64,000 nt of DNA from positions 172,610 to 236,609 of the forward strand of contig NZ_CP059219.1 of NCBI RefSeq assembly GCF_014252395.1, given 5' to 3'. Positions 54,150-61,580 of this stretch are shown here, one piece after another. How positions within the stretch are numbered: position 1 is the first letter of the stretch; every line of letters begins with the position of its first letter. The notes under the pieces are model-generated. The model saw only the letters and a list, made by a program, of their open reading frames with translations, ran no database searches and was not told where the DNA came from. The position numbers and the translations under genes were made by a program. The DNA comes from Blattabacterium cuenoti (GTDB lineage: Bacteria > Bacteroidota > Bacteroidia > Flavobacteriales > Blattabacteriaceae).

Positions 54150-54775
54150 AGTTTTCTTATTTTTTTTAAAAAAAAATCTAATGCTATTTTATTTTTTTTT
54201 CCAGGAAAAATTTCAAATTTACTATTCAAATCTATTCCAAATATTTTTGGATGTAAAAAATTTTTTACTTTATTAAAATCTTTTATTCCAATACCTCCAC
54301 TTAAAAAAAATGGAGTTTTAAAATTATATTCATAAAGTTTTTTCCAACAAAATTTTTTTCCACTACCTCCATAATGAACTGTATTATTATCAAATAAAAA
54401 ATAAGTACAAAAAGGAATATAATCTTCTACATTTTTTTTAAAAGAAAAATGATTATCTATTCTAAAACTTTTAATTAATTTTAATCCTTTTTTAAATAAT
54501 TTTTCACAATAAGATGGTTTTTCTGTTCCATGTAATTGTATAAAATCTAATTTTTTTTTATTACTTATTTGTAATATTTTTTCTTCAATTTCATTTACAA
54601 AAACTCCAGTTTTTAATATTTTATTTCTAATTTTTGGAATAAAAAAATTATTTCCTACAAATCTAGGAGAATTAGGATAAAATATAAATCCTATAAAATC
54701 AGGATTTAAAGTAGATATTTTTTGTATTTGAAATTTCATACCACATATTTTTATTTTTAATGAATTATATTTCAT
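54146..54775 (-). CDS. trpF: Phosphoribosylanthranilate isomerase
   Basis: Amadori rearrangement of phosphoribosylanthranilate. The 209-residue beta-barrel has KICGMK with the general-base Cys, FIFYPNSPRFV, QLHGTEKPSYC, the general acid Asp in YFLFDN, GGSGKKFCW, and LSGGIG with phosphate ligands. It overlaps trpC by 11 bases. Confidence 0.95.
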   Translation of the reverse strand: MKYNSLKIKICGMKFQIQKISTLNPDFIGFIFYPNSPRFVGNNFFIPKIRNKILKTGVFVNEIEEKILQISNKKKLDFIQLHGTEKPSYCEKLFKKGLKLIKSFRIDNHFSFKKNVEDYIPFCTYFLFDNNTVHYGGSGKKFCWKKLYEYNFKTPFFLSGGIGIKDFNKVKNFLHPKIFGIDLNSKFEIFPGKKNKIALDFFLKKIRKL

Positions 54776-55568
54776 TATTATATACTAATTTTTTTAAATT
54801 TTTTATAAAATTATTACAAAATTTTCCAGGATTTTTTTCTTTCATAAATGATTCTCCAATTAAAAAACCTTTAAATCCTTTTTTTTTTAATTTTAAAATA
54901 AAATTTATATCATTTATTCCACTTTCTGCTATTTTTATATAACCATCAGGTATTTTTGAAGATAATTTCAAACAAATATTTTTATCTACAATAAAATTAA
55001 TTAAATCTCTATTATTGATTCCTATAATATCTAAATTATTCGTTATTTTATCTATTTCAATTTCATTATGAATTTCAAGAATAACTTCTAAATCAATACT
55101 TTTTGCAAGTTTAGAAAAACTTTTTATTTCTTTTTTAGAAAGAATTCCTGCTATTAATAAAATAGCATCAGATCCTATAGATTTAGATTCTATAATTTGA
55201 TATTCATTAATAATAAAATCTTTCCTTAGAATAGGTATAGAAACTATATCACGTGATTTTTTTAAATATTCTTTTTTACCAGAAAAAAAATATTGATCTG
55301 TAAGAATAGATATTCCACTAGATCCTGCTAGTTCATAATCTTTAACAATTTTTTCTACTAAAACTTTATTATTTATAATTCCTTTAGATGGAGATCTTAA
55401 TTTAAATTCAGAAATAATACCAGTATTACTATTCTTTATATTTTTAGATAAAGAAAAAGTTTTTCTATTAAAAAAAATACTTTTTTCTAATTTTTTTATA
55501 GGATATATTTTTTTATTTTTTTCTATCTCCTTTTTTTTAATGGATATTATTCTTTCAAGAATATTCAT
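54765..55568 (-). CDS. trpC: Indole-3-glycerol phosphate synthase
   Basis: Closes the indole ring. The 267 residues have IISEFKLRSPSKG with the catalytic Lys, GSSGISILTDQYFF, ILRKDFIINEYQI, the Glu in LEVILEIHN, and IGINNRDL and IAESGIN. It is a single-function protein here, not fused to TrpF. It overlaps trpD by 4 bases. Confidence 0.97.
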   Translation of the reverse strand: MNILERIISIKKKEIEKNKKIYPIKKLEKSIFFNRKTFSLSKNIKNSNTGIISEFKLRSPSKGIINNKVLVEKIVKDYELAGSSGISILTDQYFFSGKKEYLKKSRDIVSIPILRKDFIINEYQIIESKSIGSDAILLIAGILSKKEIKSFSKLAKSIDLEVILEIHNEIEIDKITNNLDIIGINNRDLINFIVDKNICLKLSSKIPDGYIKIAESGINDINFILKLKKKGFKGFLIGESFMKEKNPGKFCNNFIKNLKKLVYNNEI

Positions 55569-56563
55569 ATACTTAAAAATTTTTTAAGAATACTTTTTGC
55601 TTTTCCACTTATTAAAGAATATTTAGCTTTATTATAATTAGTTTTAAAATTATCTTTATTTAATAAACTTAATGCAAATGTAGCGTTTATTAAAACTACT
55701 TCATTTTGAGCTAAAGTTCCTTTTCCTGATAAAACATTAGTAAATATTTTAATATTTTCTTCTGTATTTTTTCCTCCTTTTAATTCTTTGGGATTTATTT
55801 TTATTTTATAACCTATATTACTTAATTCCTCTATTGAATAAAAGCGTTCTCCTTTAGGAGTATAACACTTTATATCACTAGTAAGTGTAATTTCATCATA
55901 TCCATCTAAACTATGAATAATTGCGTAATTTTTTTTTGTATTTTGATACATATAATAATATATTCTAGCTAATTCTAAATTATTAACTCCTAATAATTGA
56001 TTTTTTGGATTACCTGGATTTAATAATGGACCAAGCGTATTAAAAATAGTTTTAATACCTAATTCTTTTCTTGCGTAAGACATAATATTTAACGATGGAT
56101 GAAATATAGGTGCATGTAAATAACAAATACCTACTTTATCTAATTGATTTTTTAAATTATCTTCTTTATTAGTAAAATGATATCCTAATTTTTTTAATAA
56201 ATTTGAAGATCCTGTTACAGAAGAAGAACTAAAACTTCCATGTTTGATTACTTTTTCTCCCGTTCCTGCTACTATAAAGCAAGCTAATGTAGAAATATTA
56301 AAAGTATTTTTTTCATCTCCACCAGTTCCAACTATATCTATAGCATTAAATTCTGTTAGATTTACTCTAACACATAAATCCATTATAGCTTGTCTAAATC
56401 CTATTATTTCTTCTAAAGTAGGATTTCTCATATTATATATAGAAGTAATAACTATTGCTTGAGTTTGATTTATTTTACCTTTTGATAAATTTATAATGAA
56501 ATTTTTAGCCTCTTGTTTTGTTAAAGTTTTTTCTAAAAAAAGATTTTTTAATAATTTTTTCAT
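55565..56563 (-). CDS. trpD: Anthranilate phosphoribosyltransferase
   Basis: Joins anthranilate and PRPP. The 332 residues have DIVGTGGDEKNTFNIST (pyrophosphate and anthranilate binding), VIKHGSFSSSSVTGSSNLL, and HSLDGYDEITLT with the metal-binding acids. It is separate from TrpG, which lies 3 bases upstream. Confidence 0.98.
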   Translation of the reverse strand: MKKLLKNLFLEKTLTKQEAKNFIINLSKGKINQTQAIVITSIYNMRNPTLEEIIGFRQAIMDLCVRVNLTEFNAIDIVGTGGDEKNTFNISTLACFIVAGTGEKVIKHGSFSSSSVTGSSNLLKKLGYHFTNKEDNLKNQLDKVGICYLHAPIFHPSLNIMSYARKELGIKTIFNTLGPLLNPGNPKNQLLGVNNLELARIYYYMYQNTKKNYAIIHSLDGYDEITLTSDIKCYTPKGERFYSIEELSNIGYKIKINPKELKGGKNTEENIKIFTNVLSGKGTLAQNEVVLINATFALSLLNKDNFKTNYNKAKYSLISGKAKSILKKFLSI

Positions 56564-56566
56564 ATG

Positions 56567-57142
56567 TCATTTTACATTCAACCAATTACCTATAATTTTT
56601 TCTCCATATGGAGTTAATATAGATTCTGGATGAAATTGAACTCCACGTACATCATAATATTTATGACGTAAAGCCATAATTTCTCCTTTATCTCCAATAG
56701 CAGTAATTTTAAGATCATTAGGAAAATTATGTGGAGATATAATCCAAGAATGATAACGTCCTACTTTAATCTCTTTAGGTAATTTTTTAAAAAGAATTTC
56801 TTTTGTATCTACAATTTTAACTAAACTAGTTATTCCATGATAAACTTCTTTTGTATTAAGAAGAGTTGCTCCAAAAACTTCTCCTATAGCTTGTTGACCT
56901 AAACAAACTCCAAAAATACTCTTAGTAGAGGCGAAAGTTTTTATTAAAGGTTTTAAAATATGAGCTTCATCGGGAATACCTGGTCCTGGAGAAAGAATTA
57001 TTTTGTTATATTTTTCTATATCAGAAAGTTTTATTTCATTATTTCTAGATACTTTAATAGGATTTTTAGTTAATTTTTTTACTGCATGAACTAAATTGTA
57101 AGTAAAAGAATCATAATTATCTAAAATTAATATTTTGTCCAT
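56567..57142 (-). CDS. trpG: Anthranilate synthase, glutamine amidotransferase component
   Basis: Supplies ammonia to TrpE. The 191 residues have LILDNYDSFTYNLVH, ILSPGPGIP, the nucleophile Cys in GVCLGQQAIGE and the His/Glu in GVQFHPESILTPYG. In some genomes this subunit is shared with p-aminobenzoate synthesis. Six bases behind trpE. Confidence 0.97.
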   Translation of the reverse strand: MDKILILDNYDSFTYNLVHAVKKLTKNPIKVSRNNEIKLSDIEKYNKIILSPGPGIPDEAHILKPLIKTFASTKSIFGVCLGQQAIGEVFGATLLNTKEVYHGITSLVKIVDTKEILFKKLPKEIKVGRYHSWIISPHNFPNDLKITAIGDKGEIMALRHKYYDVRGVQFHPESILTPYGEKIIGNWLNVK

Positions 57143-57148
57143 AAAAAT

Positions 57149-58555
57149 TCATATATTTTTAGCTAATTCTAAAGCTTTAAATAAAGCCATTAATTTATTA
57201 TTCACTTCCTCTAATTCTTTTTTTTCTTTAGAATCAGAAACAATACCTGCACCAGCTTGAAAAAAAAGAGTATTATTTTTACTTAAAAAAGAACGAATAA
57301 CTATAGCTGTATTGATATAAGAATTATTTAATCCAAAAAAACCAATAGCACCTCCATATATTCCTCTATGTTGATTCTCTATTTTATCTATTAATTCCAT
57401 TGCTTTATATTTAGGAGCTCCTGAAAGAGTTCCAGCAGGAAAAGTATCACCAAACACTTTTATAAGTGATATATTATTTTCCAATTTTCCAGATACTTTA
57501 GATACCATATGTAATACATGAGAAAGAATTTGTATTTCTTTAAATATTTCTACTTTTACATCGGAAGAATTTTTACTTAAATCATTTCTAGCTAGATCTA
57601 CTAACATAATGTGCTCTGCATTTTCTTTTGGATTATTTATAAGATTTTTAGATAACTTTTTATCTTTATTTTCAATATTTGATCTTCGTATAGTTCCTGC
57701 TATTGGATTAATATAGGCTATATGATTATTAACAACTAATTGTGATTCTGGAGAAGATCCAAATAATTTATAATTTCCATAATCAAAATAAAAAAGATAT
57801 GAAGATGGATTTATAAATCGTAAAGCACGATATACATTAAATTCATCCCCTCTAAATTTTTGTTGAAATTGACGAGATAATACTATTTGAAATACATCAC
57901 CACGTAAACATGCTTTTATTCCTTTAGATACCATTTTTTGGTATTCTATATCAGTAACATTTGAAGATCGATTTCCTATAGATTGAAATGGAAAAGATGG
58001 AAAATTTTTCTTTTTTATTAATTCAATTAAATGATTAATAGAAGTATCTTTTTTTTCAGAAAACTGATGTTCAATTAAATGCATCTCATTATGAAAATGA
58101 TTAAATATAATTAAATTTTTATAAAATCCAAATCTTATTTGTGGTAAATTATATATTTTCTTAATAGGAGCATAAAATTTTATTTTTTCAAAATATTGAA
58201 TACTATCATAAGATATATATCCATATAAACCAGAATAAAAAATTGAATAATTATCACTTGTAAATTTTTTAAAAAAATCTTCTATTAAATTTTGTATATC
58301 TAATTTATTTTTTATAAAAATATGTTTTTGAATCCAGTTTGGATATGATATTTTTAACACATTTTTATCTAGAATAAATTCAGAAACTGGATTAATACAA
58401 AGAATAGAAAAATTATTTTTGTAATTTTTATAATTAAAAGTTTCTAATAATAATGTTTTTGGAAAAAGATCTCTAAGTTTTAAATATAATTCTATTGGAG
58501 TAGTACTATCAGCTAAAATTTTTTTCTGAATAGTTCTAAAACTAAATTTGAACAT
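57149..58555 (-). CDS. trpE: Anthranilate synthase component I
   Basis: Converts chorismate to anthranilate, the committed step to tryptophan. The 468 residues have the chorismate-enzyme core: GDVFQIVLSRQF, INPIAGTIRR, DLARNDL, TFPAGTLSGAPK and FFQAGAGIV. The N-terminal allosteric segment reads LLLET (Thr39), where the enterobacterial motif is LLES. The second allosteric segment reads NPSSYLF (residues 249-255), where enterobacteria have NPSPYMF. First gene of trpEGDCFBA, behind a structured leader. Confidence 0.98.
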   Translation of the reverse strand: MFKFSFRTIQKKILADSTTPIELYLKLRDLFPKTLLLETFNYKNYKNNFSILCINPVSEFILDKNVLKISYPNWIQKHIFIKNKLDIQNLIEDFFKKFTSDNYSIFYSGLYGYISYDSIQYFEKIKFYAPIKKIYNLPQIRFGFYKNLIIFNHFHNEMHLIEHQFSEKKDTSINHLIELIKKKNFPSFPFQSIGNRSSNVTDIEYQKMVSKGIKACLRGDVFQIVLSRQFQQKFRGDEFNVYRALRFINPSSYLFYFDYGNYKLFGSSPESQLVVNNHIAYINPIAGTIRRSNIENKDKKLSKNLINNPKENAEHIMLVDLARNDLSKNSSDVKVEIFKEIQILSHVLHMVSKVSGKLENNISLIKVFGDTFPAGTLSGAPKYKAMELIDKIENQHRGIYGGAIGFFGLNNSYINTAIVIRSFLSKNNTLFFQAGAGIVSDSKEKKELEEVNNKLMALFKALELAKNI

Positions 58556-58693
58556 CGTTCATGGTATTTTTACATGATGAAAAAAAAAGGCTGTCATAAA
58601 GACAAGCCAATATTGTTTGAGACAAACATATATCAATATGTATCTTGAAAGAATACCATTTTTTCTTTAGAAAGAAATGACATTAACCTTATG
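58556..58693 (-). promoter_or_regulatory. Structured trp operon leader RNA
   Basis: About 135 bases between the -7 box and trpE. In order: a possible 16-codon ORF (58633-58683, MSFLSKEKMVFFQDTY, no Trp), a small UUUCUU/AAAGAA stem, an ACAUAU/AUAUGU stem, a GUUUG/CAAAC stem, the terminator hairpin, and a segment (58561-58568) complementary over 8 bases to 58652-58659. UGUCAU at 58677-58682 could pair with AUGACA in the terminator. Function is inferred, not shown. Confidence 0.6.
58580..58608 (-). terminator. Intrinsic terminator hairpin in the trp leader (attenuator candidate)
   Basis: In transcript sense: GGCUUGUC (58608-58601), loop UUUAU, GACAGCC (58595-58589), then nine U (58588-58580). 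The stem is seven pairs with one bulged U and is followed directly by the U-tract. It lies between the trp -7 box (58694-58701) and the trpE ATG (58553-58555), so it can only act on trp operon transcription. Confidence 0.8.
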
Positions 58694-58701
58694 CAAATAT
58701 A
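58694..58701 (-). promoter_or_regulatory. Putative -7 box of the trp operon
   Basis: The minus strand reads TATATTTG (TAnnTTTG), 138 bases before the trpE ATG and upstream of the terminator hairpin. No clear -33 element is seen. Confidence 0.55.
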
Positions 58702-58761
58702 AATAAATTTTTTATATCTATAATTATAAATTCTAGTGTAATTTATAGTTAGTTTAATTAT

Positions 58762-60441
58762 ATGATAATATTAATTTTTTATTTTTTAACTTTTATTCAT
58801 TCTATTATTATTACTACTATTTCTAATCATATAGAAAAAGAAGTAATTAATACAGAAAAAAAAATAAATATTTATTATCCTAATAATGAAGATTACAAAT
58901 TTTGGACAGAAGAAAATGATTTTGAAAAAAAAATTTTAGATATAAAATCATTTTCTATAAAAAAATATTATTCTCAAAATTTTTTTAAAGATGATAGATT
59001 TATTATAAATAATATAAAAAATCATCAAAATAATATAAAAAAAATGTTTCTTTTTGAGGACCCTTTTTTTTCTTATAAAAAAATTAGATATTTTGATGTT
59101 AAAACTCCTATATCAGAAATATTTTATATAAATAATTCTTTTCAAGAAAAAGTATTAAGTGGTTTTTTTTCTAAAAATATAGATGAAAAAATTAATTATT
59201 CTATAGAATATAGAAATTTTTATCTTGCTAAAGATGAGTTTAATTTTGAAAATAAAAAAAATTTATTTTTAAGTACTTTTAATTATAAAAATGAGGATAA
59301 ATATAAATTTTGGAGTCATTATATTCATCAAAAATTCGATATAATAAAAGAAAAAGAAAATACAATTTTAGATCAAAAAATATTTAATTATAATAGATTT
59401 TATGTTGGATTTTTAAAGAAATTTTTTTTTCCTTTAAAAAATTCATTTTTTTTAAAAAATTATATAGAATATTCTAAATTTCATTTTTATCAATTAAAAA
59501 ATAAAATGAATCATTTTCATTTAAAAAATGGATTATTTTTAATTTTAAAAAAAAAAGAAAGTACTATAGAAGTAGGATCTATATTTAATAATAGAAATTA
59601 TTTATCATTTTATGAATATAATAATAAAATGATTTCTAGAAAAAAAAATATAAATAATTTTTCGTTAGCAATGAAAATAAGTTATCCTATTAATAATATT
59701 TTAAAATTTCATTCAGATTTAAAATGGATGTCTAAAAAATATTATTATATAGAAGCCTTATTTAATACATATTTTGATAAAAAATTTCAATTTAATACTA
59801 AATTAAGTATTATTAAAAATGATAATAATTTTATAAATTTTTTGATTTTTAGAAATAATCATAATTATTATAAAAAACAAGAAAATAGATTATTTTTTGA
59901 TACAGAAAAAACAATTAATTTTTCTTTTTTTTATAAAAAAAATTATAATATTATTTTTAAAATATCTAGATTAGAAAATTCTAATAATGAAATGAAAAAT
60001 GATTTTAAACATTACAATAATGTTTATTTAATGTTTAATACAATACATAATATATGGAAATTTCAATTTAATAATATTTTTTTATATCATAAAACTAATT
60101 TAAATTCGTTAATTTTTGATGTACCAAATTTTTTATTAAGAAATACTATATTTTATAAGGATAATTATTTTAATAAAGCTTTATCTATGCAAACTGGTTT
60201 TTCTATTCAATATTTAAATAATTTTTTTTATAAAAAATATTCTTATCCCTTTGATTTATTTACTTTTTATAAAAAAGAAGAATGTTTTTCAAAAAAAATA
60301 GAAGAAGTTCCTTTTATAGATTATTTTATAAATTTTAAAATATATAGAATTATATTTTATTTCAATATTCAACAAAAAAATATTAATAATAATAAAAAAT
60401 ATTTTTTTAAAACTGGTTTTTTATGGAATCTTTTTACTTAG
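58762..60441 (+). CDS. Putative porin (Bacteroidetes beta-barrel family)
   Basis: 559 residues with an N-terminal hydrophobic signal (about residues 1-20), then alternating aromatic and polar segments typical of an outer-membrane beta-barrel, ending in the aromatic KTGFLWNLFT. The segment YFDVKTPISEIFY, followed by LSGFFSKNIDEKINYSIEYR, resembles the start of the barrel in flavobacterial 'putative porin' proteins as I remember them. It is very Asn/Lys/Phe-rich, and divergence is high. It could be the main route for small solutes across the outer membrane. The substrate is unknown. Confidence 0.75.
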   Translation: MIILIFYFLTFIHSIIITTISNHIEKEVINTEKKINIYYPNNEDYKFWTEENDFEKKILDIKSFSIKKYYSQNFFKDDRFIINNIKNHQNNIKKMFLFEDPFFSYKKIRYFDVKTPISEIFYINNSFQEKVLSGFFSKNIDEKINYSIEYRNFYLAKDEFNFENKKNLFLSTFNYKNEDKYKFWSHYIHQKFDIIKEKENTILDQKIFNYNRFYVGFLKKFFFPLKNSFFLKNYIEYSKFHFYQLKNKMNHFHLKNGLFLILKKKESTIEVGSIFNNRNYLSFYEYNNKMISRKKNINNFSLAMKISYPINNILKFHSDLKWMSKKYYYIEALFNTYFDKKFQFNTKLSIIKNDNNFINFLIFRNNHNYYKKQENRLFFDTEKTINFSFFYKKNYNIIFKISRLENSNNEMKNDFKHYNNVYLMFNTIHNIWKFQFNNIFLYHKTNLNSLIFDVPNFLLRNTIFYKDNYFNKALSMQTGFSIQYLNNFFYKKYSYPFDLFTFYKKEECFSKKIEEVPFIDYFINFKIYRIIFYFNIQQKNINNNKKYFFKTGFLWNLFT

Positions 60442-60474
60442 TATAAAATTAAGTATACTTTTTATTATAAAAAA

Positions 60475-61158
60475 ATGAAAAATTTTTTTTATTTATTATT
60501 TTTTTTAATATCATTATCATTTTCTTTTTCTAAAGAAAAACAAAAAGTAGATAAAGAAAAAAATATAGAAAAAAATGTAATTGAATATATTAGAAAATAC
60601 TCAATACTTGCTATTGAAGAAATGGAAAAATTCGGAATACCAGCTAGTATAAAATTAGGACAAGGAATATTAGAATCTTCTAGCGGAAATAGTATTTTAT
60701 CAAAAGCGACAAATAATCATTTTGGTATTAAATGTGGAAAAAATTGGATGGGAGATGTTTATTATTATGATGATGATCTTCCTAAAGAATGTTTTAGAAA
60801 ATATAATTCAATAAAGGATTCTTTTCTTGATCATTCTAAATTTTTGCAACAACCACGTTATTATAAATTATTTTCATTAAAAAAAAATGATTATCAATCT
60901 TGGGCTATAGAGTTAAAAAAAGCTGGATATGCTACATCTTTAAATTATTCAATTTTATTAATTAATAAAATAGAAGAATATCTATTATGGAAATTTGATG
61001 AAGAAACTTCTAAAGATATGAATAAAAGAATAGATTTATATATAAATTCTATCATAAGAAAAAATGAAACTAAAAAAAGAGATTATATTTTTAGAAAAAT
61101 ACGTTTTTTTTATAAAATATTTCTTTTAATTATAAAAAAATTTAAACTATACAAATAA
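60475..61158 (+). CDS. Glucosaminidase-domain peptidoglycan hydrolase
   Basis: 227 residues with signal peptide MKNFFYLLFFLISLSFSFS. A glucosaminidase/lysozyme-like domain (about residues 38-175) follows, with the catalytic Glu in LGQGILESSSGNS, NNHFGIKCG and FRKYNSIKDSFLDHSKFL. It probably cleaves peptidoglycan in the periplasm. Flavobacterial relatives often carry a C-terminal LysM domain; here the tail is short, basic and hydrophobic, with no LysM motif visible. Confidence 0.88.
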   Translation: MKNFFYLLFFLISLSFSFSKEKQKVDKEKNIEKNVIEYIRKYSILAIEEMEKFGIPASIKLGQGILESSSGNSILSKATNNHFGIKCGKNWMGDVYYYDDDLPKECFRKYNSIKDSFLDHSKFLQQPRYYKLFSLKKNDYQSWAIELKKAGYATSLNYSILLINKIEEYLLWKFDEETSKDMNKRIDLYINSIIRKNETKKRDYIFRKIRFFYKIFLLIIKKFKLYK

Positions 61159-61186
61159 ATAAAAATTTAATTTTAAAAAAAAAAGT

Positions 61187-61564
61187 ATGAATAATTTAAG
61201 GTATAGTAAAAATCATGAATGGATAAGATTAGAACAAAATGAAAAAAATAAAGCTTATATAGGAATAAGTACTTTTGCTAAAAAAGAGTTAGGAGATATT
61301 GTTTATTTAGATGTAGAAAATTCTATAATAGGAAAAGAAATAAAAGAAGGTAAGGTTTTTGGAACAATAGAAGCAGTAAAAACTGTTTCAGATTTATTTA
61401 TGCCTGTTTCTGGTTATATTATTGAAATTAATAAAGAATTATTATCTAAACCAGAATTATTAAATAAAAATTCTTGGATTATACGAATCAAAATGTTAGA
61501 TATTAAAGAATATAATAAATTAATGTCTTTAGAAGAGTATAAAAAATATACTACAATTATTTAG
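61187..61564 (+). CDS. gcvH: Glycine cleavage system H protein
   Basis: Lipoylated carrier of the glycine cleavage complex, which feeds methylene-THF to folD and metF. The 125 residues are standard. It starts with LRYSKNHEWI, followed by GISTFAKKELGDIVYLDV, and the lipoyl-lysine lies in IEAVKTVSDLFMPVSG. Lipoylation depends on LipA (6880-7734) or a lipoate ligase. 28 bases behind the glucosaminidase gene. Confidence 0.97.
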   Translation: MNNLRYSKNHEWIRLEQNEKNKAYIGISTFAKKELGDIVYLDVENSIIGKEIKEGKVFGTIEAVKTVSDLFMPVSGYIIEINKELLSKPELLNKNSWIIRIKMLDIKEYNKLMSLEEYKKYTTII

Positions 61565-61580
61565 AATATATTTATTATTT

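Noticed and set aside
56244-56462. 72-codon plus-strand ORF inside trpD
   Set aside because: Antisense to the conserved GTGGDEKNTFNIST region; a coding shadow.
58633-58683. 16-codon trp leader ORF as a classic Trp-codon attenuation peptide
   Set aside because: It has no Trp codon in frame, and I found no tandem TGG elsewhere in the leader; listed only as part of the structured leader.
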